Shown: in pieces, positions 54,353 through 64,000 of the stretch
Numbering within the stretch: position 1 is the stretch's first letter
How the letters are laid out: every line of letters starts with the position of its first letter
Assembly (NCBI GenBank): GCA_009763385.1
Contig: CM019830.1
Location: forward strand, 90,286,289-90,350,288
Length of the DNA: 64,000 bases
Source: Coix lacryma-jobi var. lacryma-jobi
Taxonomy: Eukaryota > Streptophyta > Magnoliopsida > Poales > Poaceae
Direction: 5' to 3'
Notes under the pieces: generated by a model
Told to the model about the DNA's origin: nothing
Databases searched by the model: none
The model's input: the letters and a program-made list of their open reading frames with translations, nothing else
Made by a program: the position numbers and the translations under genes

Positions 54353-57300
54353 TTAATCTTCGTCGGTGTGGTACTCCTCCCTGAGGTCTTCCACGGCGGG
54401 CTCAGCCTCGACACCCGAGCTAGAAGGAGGAGGGCCCTCGACACCGCTGCTGGCGTCAGGAGGCAGCACGTCCTCCTCAAAGATCTTCGCGAGCGACGTC
54501 CCCGGCCTCTCCATCTTCTCCAAAATTTTGTCGACACGGCGGTTGTTCCACTCCTCGTCCTTCCCCTCGATCTGATGAAACCGTTGGCGACAACGTGGAC
54601 CGGGAAGCGGAAGCCGGAGCGAACAACCGCGAGCGTCTGCTTTACGCCATGACGGAGAGCTTGCCGGACACGGTCCCGCATGGCGGCGTCGAGGAAGCAC
54701 AAGGCGTCGACCAAGGCGTCGCCTCGGGCCACCGCACCTTCTGCCGCAGCCACTGGAGGAGCACCCCACATGGGGCCGAGCCGGTCGAGGGAGGTGCGAG
54801 CCCGCTCCGCCACCATCGTCTCGTCTTGGAGTTGGTCCAAGAGAGCCTGGTTCATCCCGCGGAGCTCCTCGACCGTCTTCTCGACCCCTGCGCAACGAAC
54901 GAGGAAGAGTGAGACTGCGGCATAACAAAAATCTCGAGGTCAAGGCAAAGACAAGGAATGAAAATCACCGTCGCAATGTTGGCCCAGAGCGGCGAGGTCG
55001 CCGGCGAGGCCCTCGGCGTGCTGCTCGAGCCTGCGCTTCTCGGCCAGTATGAGGAGCCTCTCGGACCTAAGCTCCTTGATCAGCCTGCCCGCCTCCGCGA
55101 GGGCCAGATCCTTTCGGATCACCTCCTGCCGCGCCGCCCCTCGGCAGCTCGGGCGGTGGCGGCACCACTCTCGGCGTCTTCGGCCTCCTTCGTCGCCACC
55201 TCCGCTGCGGACCGAGCGGCGGCGGCATCGCATTGAGCAACCTCGCCTCTTTTCTCGCCGCCTCCGCTACGGTTCGGGCGGTGGTGGCCTCGCCACGGGC
55301 GTCAGTGGCCTCCTGCTTCGCCGCCTCGGCTACAGCCCGGGCGGAGGTGGCCTCGCTTCGCGCGTCCACGGCCTCCTTCTTCGACGCCTCGAGAGCGGCG
55401 GCGGCCTCCTCCTTGGATCGAGCGACCTCACCTCGAGCCGCCCGGACCTCCGCCTCTGCCTCGTTGAGCCGGCTCGCCATTTGGGCGTTCCGGCTCAGCT
55501 CAGCGCGGAGATCTTGAAGCTCCGCCTCAGCCCTCGCGAGGGCGGCCGACACCTGTGCGGAACGGCCCTCCTCCTCGGAGCAGGACCGCTCCGCCTCCGC
55601 CATAAGCTCGGCCACCTCCCGGAAGATGGACCGCACCTCGCGCGGGGCCCCCGCTGGGCCGGTTGCTCGACGGGGACCACGGCAAGGGACAGGCTCAGCG
55701 GGACGGGAAACGACCATATTGGTCGGTCAAGCTCGATGTCGGGCAGATCCTCCTCCGCCTCGAGCTGCCCCGACTGCGACCCGCCGCCCGAAGTCACGGG
55801 CCCCGGTTCCCTCCGTCCCTCCGCCGGCACCTCCTGTTGCTCCGCCGCCTCCCGAGGCGGCGTCACACCTCGCGTGGGGGCGACGGCTCGAGCGGCGGCG
55901 GGTCGATCGAAAGAAGGCTCGCCCGGGCCCTCTTCCCTGACCGGGTCCTCCGGCGTCTTGTCAGCGCTAGCCGGCCCCTTGGCGTCTCCATCATCGTCGA
56001 GCCCCCGGCGAGGAGCGGCCCCTGCTCCAGCTCGTTAAGGAGGTCCTCCACCGTCGGCTCCTTTCCGCCAACGCCTCTCCCCCTTTCCCTCTCTGCAGCC
56101 CGGCTCGTGTCGATCGGGGCTCGAGGGGCGCAGTCTCCTCAGCCCCAGACACCAGGGGACCGTGCTCGCCCCAGGCGCTTCCCCGAAACAGCCGTCGTGG
56201 TGGGGGAAGGGTGGGGCTCCCAGCTGGCGCCATCGCGGGAGGAGGAGGGGAGGGAGAGGAGGCAGCGCCTCAGTAGATGTGGTGGAGGCTGGCTCGATGC
56301 CGTGAGCTGTGGCCCCTGCAATACGAGGTGACAGTGATATCAGAACTGGGAGGAATACCTTGACCCCTGCGGTCGATGGCGACGGCCTCACCAAAATTCG
56401 CGACGATCATCTGGCCACCTCGAGCCATGGCAGCTCGAGCCTTCTCCAGCCAAGCGGCTTCTCTATCGGAGGAGGGTGCCATACCTCGAGGTGCTTGTGC
56501 CTCGACGGGGCTCGAGGTCCTCGCCCGCTTGGACGCAGCGAGGTCCACCTCCTGGTAGGAGCGCTTCCCCCTGAAGAACCAGAGATGGCGTGCATCATCA
56601 AAAGGAAAGAGGTCAAGCCTCGCTACCGACGAGGACCAAGAAAATTACTCACCCAAAACAGCGGCTGGGCTTCTTCCCGGAATTGCCGGACCCACTCAGG
56701 GGCTTCGGGCCCACCCCGCGGCTCGAGCCCTGCGCCTGGGCCGTCTCCACAGGGCTGGGATGGGGGGAGGGCTCCCGACGCCCTCCCGTGGCTCGACCTC
56801 GAGGGAGATCCCTCCTTCCGCCCCACATCACGGGAGGGCGACCGCACCTCCCTCGTGCTGTCATCGCGGCGCCCGCCCCGCCGTGGGCTCCGGGACTTGC
56901 TCCGGCGCTCGCGCTGGCGGTCGCGCCTCCCGCATCTGCTCTGTGTCCCGGCGGCGGTGCGGCGACGGACTCCGGGGACGCTCACGCCCCTGGTCACGAG
57001 ACGCCCAGGGGCTCCCTCCCCGACGCTCGTGATGGTGCGGGCCCTACGCCTCCTCCTGACGCCCGCCCCTCCGCGGGCTCGACCCCGACCTAGATGGCTC
57101 GCGGCGGACGGACCCCTCCCAGCGTGGTCACTACCCCTCGAGGCTCGGCCCTTCTTGAGACCACCTCCCTCCTGGGCTGACGCGAGGGAGGCCTCCGTTG
57201 GTGCTGTGGCAGAGGCGCTCCAGGTTCGGGGCTTCCTCACGACCGGGGGCACGTCCGGCGCAGAGCTCGACGGACCTCGAGCCCCCGACGAGGCAGGGAT

Positions 57301-58755
57301 CGGCGCCGCCATCCGCGGCTGCGCCCTGCGCGGTCCCTTCGCCGGGGGACTTCCAGTATACCCTCCTGCACAGAGGAGCGGTCAGCCCTGTCATTGACGA
57401 CCCCCGCGCGCATCAGGCGCGCGTCCATCCCCTCGTCGTCGCTCTCCTCCTCATCACCACTCTCCTCCTCCGAGCTCGAGGAGCTCAGCTCCTGGGACCC
57501 GTCCCCAGGATGACGGTTACGATGAGCCTTCGCCAGTCTCTGCTCCCGAGCTAAGCGACGCAAGTTTTTTTGTTTTTCTTTCTTCTTCCTGGCATCCTTG
57601 CTCTCCTTGTCTTCTGCCTCGTCTTTCTGAGGCGCTCCTCACCTGAGTATCCGCGGCGTCCTCCCTCACCGGGGGCCTCGACGTGCGACAAGTAAACGCC
57701 CCCTGAAAAAAGAAGAAGCGTGACGAGACAAACCACAAGAAGGATGCAAAAGGTTCGAAGGAGGAAAAAGGGGGAGGAGGCTCGAGACAGCTCAGCTCGA
57801 GGGAGGCTTACCAGGTCGAGACACCCCTCGTCGGGTGCCATGGCGACCAGGTTGGTGTACTTAGGGATGAACGGCCCCTGGATCGTGATTGACACCCGGG
57901 AGACGCCCTCGTTCCGGGACAACCTCCCCTCGGCCATCCTCGAGCGATTGAGCGCCTCGAGCTGGGCCTTCGGCCCCATCTCGTGCGTAAGAAGGGGGCG
58001 GTCCGCCAGCGGGAGAACTCTTCGCTGGTGGAACGCCCAAATGACCGCTTGCACGGTCAGCTTCTTCTCATCCACCAACATCTTCATCATCTCCATCAGC
58101 GGGGCCAGGTGGCGTTGCCTGTCTGCCGCGACGCCCCAGGTCCACTTCTCTGGGCGTTGAGTGAGGACCCTGCCGGTGTACTGCAGAAAGAGGCCACCTT
58201 CGTTCCGCAGATAGAACCAATGGTCGTCCCACCGGCCTGGTTGGTGGAAAGCTTGTATCGCAGGTACTCGCGGGGGACATTGGCCGACGAGGTCCCCGCC
58301 CTCGCGGTGATGGCGAGGGAGCCCAAGCGCACGGGCCGCCTCCCGCTGGGCTTTAGGGACTTGATGAAGAGCTCGCCCTGGAAGAGATGGACGAACATCT
58401 CCCAGTGCGGCTCCATCTTCAGGTACCCCTCGCACACCGCGGCGAATATGGCGGCGTGCGAGATGGAGTTGGGGGAGAAGTGCTGCAGCTCCACCTCGAA
58501 GTGGTGGGCCAGCCCCCGCATGAAGCGGCTCGGCGGGACGCCGAGCCCCATACGGTGGTAGCGCGCGAAGCTCACCACGTACCCCTCCAGCGGGTGCGGC
58601 TCCCGGTGCTCCGCCGACGGGATAACCCACCATGCGGGTCCCTCCTCCGGTTGGGGCGCAGAAGCCCCTGGGCCACCAGCGAGTCCATCTCGCTCTGCGT
58701 CACCTTCGACGGGCTCCAGTCTTCGGCCGGCAGCACTTGTGTCTGGGGCGGCCAT
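54353..58755 (-). pseudogene. Antisense multi-exon gene (Transposase_28-like plus coiled coil)
   Basis: ATG at 58755 (MAAPDTSAAGRRLEPVEGDA). Exon 1 has the Transposase_28-type series HPLEGYVVSFARYHRMGLGV, FMRGLAHHFEVELQHFSPNS, AAVCEGYLKMEPHWEMFVHL and LFIKSLKPSGRRP; after a frameshift near 58230, DDHWFYLRNEGGLFLQYTGR and LLTHEMGPKAQLEALNRSRM. An intron at 57811-57703 has a gtaagc donor and a tttttcag acceptor. Later exons: an acidic Ser/Glu run (SSSSSEEESGDEEESDDEG), Arg/Ser-rich parts, VDLAASKRARTSSPVEAQ (NLS-like), then a long coiled coil (55717-55230) with a repeat of the type TDARGEATTARTVAEAAR, and a tail ending HTDED at 54353. The same architecture is in the 13 kb element. The function of these proteins is not established. 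Confidence 0.8.
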
Positions 58756-58897
58756 GGCGATGGCACGGCGCGGATCCGAGCAGCGGACGGGCAGCCGGAA
58801 AACCCCAATCGACTAGCTCGAAGGGAGAGGGCGCGTGAAGGTTACGGCGGCGGCGAAGGCAAAGGCAAAATAAAGGGTTCCTTTTCCCCTCTTTCGA

Positions 58898-58905
58898 TAT
58901 TTATA
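58898..58905 (-). promoter_or_regulatory. TATA box of the antisense gene
   Basis: Minus-strand tataaata in ccccctataaatatcg, about 145 bp upstream of the ATG at 58755. Together with the intact splice signals it indicates that the antisense gene has its own Pol II promoter and is not simply read-through. Confidence 0.7.
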
Positions 58906-59900
58906 GGGGGAAACCCCGACGGGCGGGATCTCCCACGACGTAAAAAGGTAACCGTATGCATTCAATGCGCCCACCTAACCGCGTCTCGAGCCGGATGCAG
59001 GGTACATGCGGCACCTCTCCATTCGCTCCACTACCCGGGCCCGCCGCGACCGTCGCTCCGGCTTCGCGTCCGCCGCTCTCCCCGATGGTTTCCGCCTAAA
59101 AAGGCGCGCCCAATGGGCAGAAGGATACCCAGACGACGGAGGCCTCTTCACGAAGGTAAAAGCGGGCCCCGGCCCTAAGCCTCGAAGCAGCGAAGGCTGG
59201 CCCTCAAAGAGAGTTCGACAGCCGGCTTCGAGCACCCGAGTCAGGGACACCAAGGGGCGCCACTCGCGGCATCACTCGAGGGCCAAGCCCTCGAGGCCCC
59301 ACGTGTATCCAAGGCAGGGAGCTCGACATGCAGCGAGATCCCCTCGGAGGGAGGCATCGAGCCACCGGGTCCTATCGAATGGACCCGGCACTCCTGCAGA
59401 CTGAGCACCCATGCTTTATGAGACCGCCTCTGGGCCATAGTCGACCCCTATCGAACGGGGCACGAGGTCTCACTTGGATTCCCCGTTATCAGCTCACCGG
59501 GAACCTCGATACTCGCCCGCTCGTGGTAGTACGAGGCATCCCACCTCGCATCCGATCGAAAGGACTCGCGGGATGACAAGCCAGGGCAACCGGCGTGCCG
59601 GACAGCTCGAAGAGCCGGCCGGTCGGTTCAGCCTGGCACCCCTCGACGAAAGAGGGTCTAAAACACTCGGGGGCTCGACACCCCCGAACCTAAAAATCAC
59701 AACTAAACGCGCAAAAAGCCCACGAGGGAGCTCAAACCACTCCCCCGTGGCCTCGGGGGCTACACCCGCGGGTGTCGCTCGCACGACACCCACGGAACCA
59801 ACACGGCCAAGCCTTCGAGATCCAACACAGCCAAGCCCTAGAAACCCAAGTCAAGAGCCCTGCTCGAGTGCAAGCACTCGAACAAGGGCTCGGGGGCTAC
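58906..59900 (+). other. 3' untranslated region and polypurine tract of the 15.6 kb Tat element
   Basis: No protein-like frame. Ends gctcgggggctac (59888-59900), the polypurine tract, immediately before the LTR. A similar cactcgggggctcgac occurs at 59668 and cctcgggggctac at 59751, that is, three near copies of the tract. Related agccaagccct / agccctagaa words precede the end. Confidence 0.7.
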
Positions 59901-61327
59901 TGTCGGGGGAACGCCATGGGGTACCCCCAATCAACGCAAACAGATAGGTTAAACCTAGAACACCAATCAATAACGGACCTAACTAAGTCTAGCCCCCCTG
60001 AAAGGCCAACCCCTCGAGACCTGCAACGCTGGCCCACCGAGCCGAGCCCTCCAAGCCAGCCCAGGCGCGAACGCTCGCTTTCCGTCTCGCCCGAGCCCTC
60101 CAAGCCAGGCCTCGGGCGAACGCTCGCTTTCCGTCTCGCCCGAGCCCACCGAGTCGAGCCCTCCAAGCCAGGCCTCGGGCGAACACTCGCTTTCCGTCTC
60201 GCCCGAGCCCTCCAAGCCAGGCCTCGGGCGAACGCTCGCTTTCCGTCTCGCCCGAGCCCTCCGAGCCAGGCCTCGGGCGAGCGCTCGTTCTCTGTCTCGC
60301 CCAAGCCCTCCGCTTCAGGCCTCGGGCAAGTGCTCCACTACCCTTCGAGCCCCCCACAGCCGAACATCACACCTCGAGACCCCACGCGGGGACCTCGAGC
60401 CTCTCTGGCACAGCGGCTTATCCCTTGAGACGCTCTATGCCCCCCTCGAGCGGTGCAGACGTAGGATGCCGGCCCCATACCACGCATTTAATGCATCTAC
60501 CTACTCCAGTCACGTCCTCTGCAACCCAACGTGTACTATAGTGAACCAGGATAGAGTCAAGTCTCGTTTTCACCACAAGTATGGGCGAAAGGGCACCATT
60601 GAGGCACTGTTAACCCATACCCTACACTGTTGCACGTCCAAGCCACATCTCGAGGTCTGGGTGCCTGCTGCTCAAACGGGTTTCCCGGGACTTGCCGTAC
60701 CTACGGGGGCTCGAGCCTCCCATAGACGCCACCTCGAGGCCGGTTCTGCGCCCCTCGAGCCCTAATTGCTGTCATATGATTGAAGGACAGGTACCCCTAG
60801 GACCCGGCGGGACTACGCGGTATCGTACGTACCGGGATGGGCGGTGCACTGCCCCCCACGTCGCCACGCCTCCACGTCCGCACCCGGGATGGAGGCCACA
60901 CTTCAAGGACGCCTCAACAGCAACACCCACGCCGGCTCCAGTGACCCCGACAAGACAGATTTCCTACCCTTCTTCGTATTGGGCACCGTATGCCCCGACA
61001 CCTGTAATACCCTCGTGTAACTCTGGCCTCCCCTTGCTCTATAAAAGGGGACACCAGGGCCCTCATTCTGGGGAGTGAGACACGATAGAACGCATCTACA
61101 CTCACACACTCAAGTCCGGACTCTGGTCCACGCTCACCGAGCTTGTATTCGCCCCTGTACAAGCACTTAGGTGCAAGTAATACAAGAACACCCCCTCCCG
61201 CTGGACGTAGGGCCTTCTTTGCCCGAACCAGGATAAATCCTTGTGACCTCTTGCATCACCATCCAGGGAGAGAGCACGCGATCATATTACTCGTTGGTGT
61301 GATACCCCCGGGTTCGAAACACCGACA
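59901..61327 (+). repeat. 3' LTR of the 15.6 kb Tat element
   Basis: 1427 bp, collinear with 45713-47140; minisatellite at 60041-60330 and TATA at 61040-61046. Differences from the 5' LTR are scattered base changes and one-base indels, plus a change in minisatellite unit order. It ends accgaca, followed by the agtag duplication. Confidence 0.95.
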
Positions 61328-61585
61328 AGTAGAGACGTGCCGTGCCGACGGACCAGGAGCGGTGAAGGGCGAACGTGAGGCTTGGACTGAGGGACGGTGG
61401 CCTAAGGATCAGATGTGGTGGCTAACAGCCTGGGGCAGTGATGAGGAGAGACTTGCGGGGCACAGTTTGCTCGGGTCGAGGACCTGGGGACACGTGTCGG
61501 TGGACGGGGTGCACGGGCGGTGCATCCCCTCTACAGCGCCGGTTTTGGTGGTTGAGCCATAGAAAAACCACCGTGTGGACGGTTT

Positions 61586-61810
61586 CCAGGTTAGGGCCAC
61601 AAAACCTGGGTGCTGCGGGTTTGCCGAGTTTGGGCCACAAAACTCGGGCTGAGGACGGTTTTTAGGTTTGGGCCTCAAAACCTGGGCGCTGGCGGGTTTC
61701 TGAGTGTGGGCCACAAAACTCAGGCGACGGACGTCAGGTTCCCGATTTCAGCCTCAAAACCGAGGGAGGACTTGAAGGCCTGGTTTCCTGGTTTCGGCCT
61801 CAAAACCAGG
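61586..61810 (+). repeat. Hairpin array in the + strand copia LTR
   Basis: Six units matching the inverted copy at 973-1196. Exact stems: ccgagttt 61624-61631 with aaactcgg 61640-61647; cctggttt 61787-61794 with aaaccagg 61803-61810. In the inverted copy the latter unit reads cccggttt with aaaccggg: both arms differ at the paired position. Loops are gggccaca, gggcctca or cggcctca. Confidence 0.85.
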
Positions 61811-63152
61811 AGGCGGAGTCTGGGATGGGAAAAGGACAGCAGAGCGCAGGCGCGGTGGCGGCGTGGCGGCAATCGGTGAGGTTGCGTCGAGGCAACGCTA
61901 CCAGTTGTGCGGGCGTGGCCGTCGGATCATCACCTACCACGAGTTGGTCCAGAATAACCTTAGGGTTTAGCTGGTTCGCTCTGTAAATAATTAGGGGTAG
62001 AGTGGGATTAGAATTAGGATAAGTAGGGGGAGACACCACCTCCCAAATTATCTCAGTCATTTGCTCCTTGCTCCTAGGGTTTTCCTGCTCTCCCTATTCC
62101 CTGCTGTAGCGAACTGAGATCCACAGAGAGAAGACAATCATACCTCTGTGTTTGTGAGATTCTGAGGAAGTGAGACCGTAATCTCACTATCGTAGCGTGT
62201 GGTAGACACACGGTTGCAAATTCGTGGTTGTGATTCGCGTTTTGGTGTTGTTCTTCGCGGGTTGCTTTTCTCCACGTTTTTTCCCAGTGATCGATCTCTC
62301 TACTCGGTGCGTCTTTTGCAAATCCATTTGAACTGAGTTGTTCTAGGTCGTGAGGCACTTCTTTCCACTGAAGGAAATCACCTCTAACCTCATGAGCTAG
62401 TACATCGGTCGATTTTCATTTCAGATTGAGTTTTGCTCCCTTTGCCCCGAATTCTTCAAATTCATCGATTTGGAGATAGGTTCGAGCCATGATCTCCTAG
62501 GAGTAGCTCACTATCCTCCTTGTGACTCATCTCTCCAAGTTTGAACCCTAGAGGTTTCGTTTTGGGAGAGATTGAGTCGAATCGGTGGACGAACTGCACA
62601 GAATCGGGGTGACCGGACGCACTCGGCGGGTTGACGGAAGCTTGGCCCAGAGTCCAGTCGTTGAAGGTTTGATTTGTTGAGTTCTACAGTTTTGATCGGA
62701 CGCTCATTTATCAAATGACCGGACACGCCTCTTGTACTATTCTCGGCGTTTGTCGGAACTGATCGGACTCTCAATGTCAGTGAGTCTGGTCAGGAACAGA
62801 AGGCTCCCAAACCTGTTTTGACTTGATCGGACGCGTCCGGTGGTCTCTGACCGGACGCAGGCAGAGTCCGGTCAGTTCAACTTTTGCGCGTTTTCGTCCG
62901 CAGTTTGTTCGTCCGTTGTCGGTTCTGATTTCCACCTTTTGCGTTGGGTTTCTAGGGTTTGTTGTGTGTCCTGCTGTGCTTCTTGGAAGCATCCACCCTA
63001 CATCTAGGGTCGTGGACACTTGCAAGCCCTAGGTTTGCTCTTGGGGTTGTTTCTCGGGACAGTGTGCGACAAGTTTCCGAAAAGAAATTTTGAAGCTCCC
63101 ATTCACACCCCCCCCCCTCTGGTCGCTTTCTGGTGGCACTCTCGGTCCTTCA

Positions 63153-63555
63153 CAAGGAGAAGTACGTCCCGCGAAGCACAAGCAAAAGGGCGGCTTCAAC
63201 AAGGAGTACATCAAGAAGAAGTACTTGGAGAAGGCCCAGGCTGAGCAGCGTGCTTTCTTCGCCACGCTCAGCGCCGTCGACGACTCAGATGACGACTCCG
63301 CTTCCTCAAGCGACGACGAGTCCGAGAAGAAGAAGAAGATCGAGGACAAGTTGAACGGCCTCTGCTTCTTCGCCGACAACGAGGGCTTTTGCACCATGGC
63401 CCTTGGCAAGGAGGTCGACAGCCAGCTGGAGGAGATCCCTAGGAACGACGACGACGATGACACCTCCCAGGTATCCCAGACCCCGACGAGCTTTCTGCTG
63501 AGAGTCGAGAAACTTACTGCCGCCCTTCTTAGTCAAGATAAGCTGCTTAGGCATG
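63153..63555 (+). pseudogene. Copia gag fragment
   Basis: The frame (from about 63165) reads KHKQKGGFNKEYIKKKYLEK, AQAEQRAFFATLSAVDDSDD, KLNGLCFFADNEGFCTMALG and DDTSQVSQTPT, ending with SQDKLLRH where a new LTR begins at 63556. This Lys- then Asp/Ser-rich pattern followed by 'GLCFFA..GFCTMA' belongs to gag of SIRE/Maximus-like copia elements. The N-terminal half, start codon and primer site are missing, and the C-terminal part is cut by the LTR. Confidence 0.7.
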
Positions 63556-64000
63556 TGTTGACGCTGGTTATCTATCAAAATTAAAGGATAAATAAATATG
63601 AAAAGGGCATGAATTCAATCACCAACAAAGGTTTAGGGTTTTAATTGACAATATTCCACGAGCTTTAGTGAATTGTGATTCTGCAGGGACTAAACCAGGA
63701 AACCAGCGCTGATTGCTTCCCCTAGAAGGAACCAACGGGAGATAACGCAATCGCCACGTCAGGAAGTTTCTAGAAGACTCTAGAGGACACCAGAAGACAA
63801 CCAGGAGGTCGACCACCACGAGAGGATGACAGGTGGGACCGACCGGTCCCACCATGAGACCGGTCTCCTCCCGGGCCCGCTGGCCTTCGTCTTCTAGAAG
63901 CTTCCTCCACCAACCTCTAGGATGCATCTTAACCGTACCTTAAGTCGGTTTGATCCAACGGCCGCGGTTGATCCCTCAGGGCTAATAAGCAGCCCCAGAC
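63556..64000 (+). mobile_element. Start of another LTR retrotransposon, truncated by window end
   Basis: The gag frame stops matching at 63555 and tgttgacgctgg begins, a typical LTR start; the preceding gcatg (63551-63555) would be the target duplication. The sequence has U3-like features (ccgaccggtcccaccatgag palindromic word; agacc/ggtct pairs). Its start resembles that of the LARD-like LTR (tgttaacactgg), and both share gatgacaggtgg soon after, so they may be related. The rest lies outside the window. Confidence 0.55.

Larger units (their letters stand above)
45713..61327 (+). mobile_element. Tat-lineage Ty3/gypsy retrotransposon with antisense gene, 15.6 kb
   Basis: LTRs 45713-47140 and 59901-61327 (tgtcgggggaacgcc... 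to ...gaaacaccgaca), 5 bp duplication agtag (45708-45712 and 61328-61332). Order: LTR, primer site, gag, protease, reverse transcriptase, RNase H, integrase (all +), then a minus-strand gene at 58755-54353 with its own TATA box, and a polypurine tract (gggctcgggggctac) before the 3' LTR. The DNA is markedly richer in ctcgag-type words and in GC than its surroundings. Gag-pol carries at least eight frameshifts, so it is inactive. It is inserted in the copia LTR. Confidence 0.96.
45577..63152 (+). mobile_element. Copia-type LTR, split by the 15.6 kb gypsy element
   Basis: Two pieces, 45577-45712 (tgcggatac...gtcaagtag) and 61333-63152, join across the inserted gypsy element and its agtag duplication to an LTR of about 1.95 kb. 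It is the same family as the inverted copy at 1-1585. The end is taken at the cggtccttca (63152) that follows the acacccccccccctctgg stretch. A primer-binding site should follow but is missing; the sequence passes directly into the middle of a copia gag. Repeated cggacgc/gtccggt words at 62600-62880 correspond to the ggactgtccg words at 1-160. Confidence 0.75.

Noticed and set aside
55049..57397. Long plus-strand open frames (329 and 362 codons)
   Set aside because: They are shadows opposite the GC-rich antisense gene; the minus strand has the conserved domains and splice sites.
1..61332. A 60 kb inverted-repeat system formed by the two copia LTR copies
   Set aside because: The copies are independent insertions at different nesting depths; inversion symmetry is incidental, although recombination between them is possible.

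Overview
The window is intergenic DNA from a large, repeat-rich plant genome, almost certainly a grass. The evidence is its nested Ty3/gypsy and Ty1/copia retrotransposons, En/Spm-type CACTA transposons, and gypsy elements of the Tat lineage carrying an extra antisense gene. I see no ordinary host gene, rRNA, genuine tRNA gene or CRISPR array. Almost every base can be assigned to one of about nine transposable elements inserted into each other.

Layout, oldest to youngest as nesting shows. (1) The base layer is a SIRE/Maximus-like copia element on the + strand: 3' internal pieces at 31509-31736 and 44573-45576, then an LTR at 45577-45712 continuing at 61333-63152, then a gag fragment (63153-63555). 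(2) Into it went an Athila-like gypsy element with only gag and protease (to 31508; 3' LTR 29531-31508), a CACTA transposon with transposase genes (about 31737-44572), and a 15.6 kb Tat-lineage gypsy element (45713-61327, target duplication agtag). (3) The Athila-like element received an inverted copy of the copia LTR (1-1585), a non-autonomous CACTA (2069-6451, duplication ata), a coding-free LTR element (8127-14395, duplication aatag) and a second Tat element (15082-28132, duplication ggtat). (4) Another LTR starts at 63556 and leaves the window.

The elements have decayed differently. The Tat element at 15082 keeps gag-pol in one frame for nearly 6 kb; all nine in-frame stops can be explained by single C-to-T or G-to-A transitions. 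The Tat element at 45713 has at least eight frameshifts. Both carry a multi-exon antisense gene downstream of pol with a Transposase_28-like N-terminus and a coiled-coil C-terminus.

The signals I find most worth following are: arrays of hairpins with a fixed loop and changing, still self-complementary stems in two unrelated LTR families (8892-9555 and copy; 973-1196 and 61586-61810); three tRNA-like Pol III units in the CACTA element, each within about 100-200 bp of the start of a gene and pointing away from it (37297, 37945 minus, 43963); relic primer-binding sites inside the Athila-like LTR; and 3' tandem repeats of the Tat element that repeat a polypurine-tract-like motif.

All family names are read by eye from protein motifs; no database search was possible.
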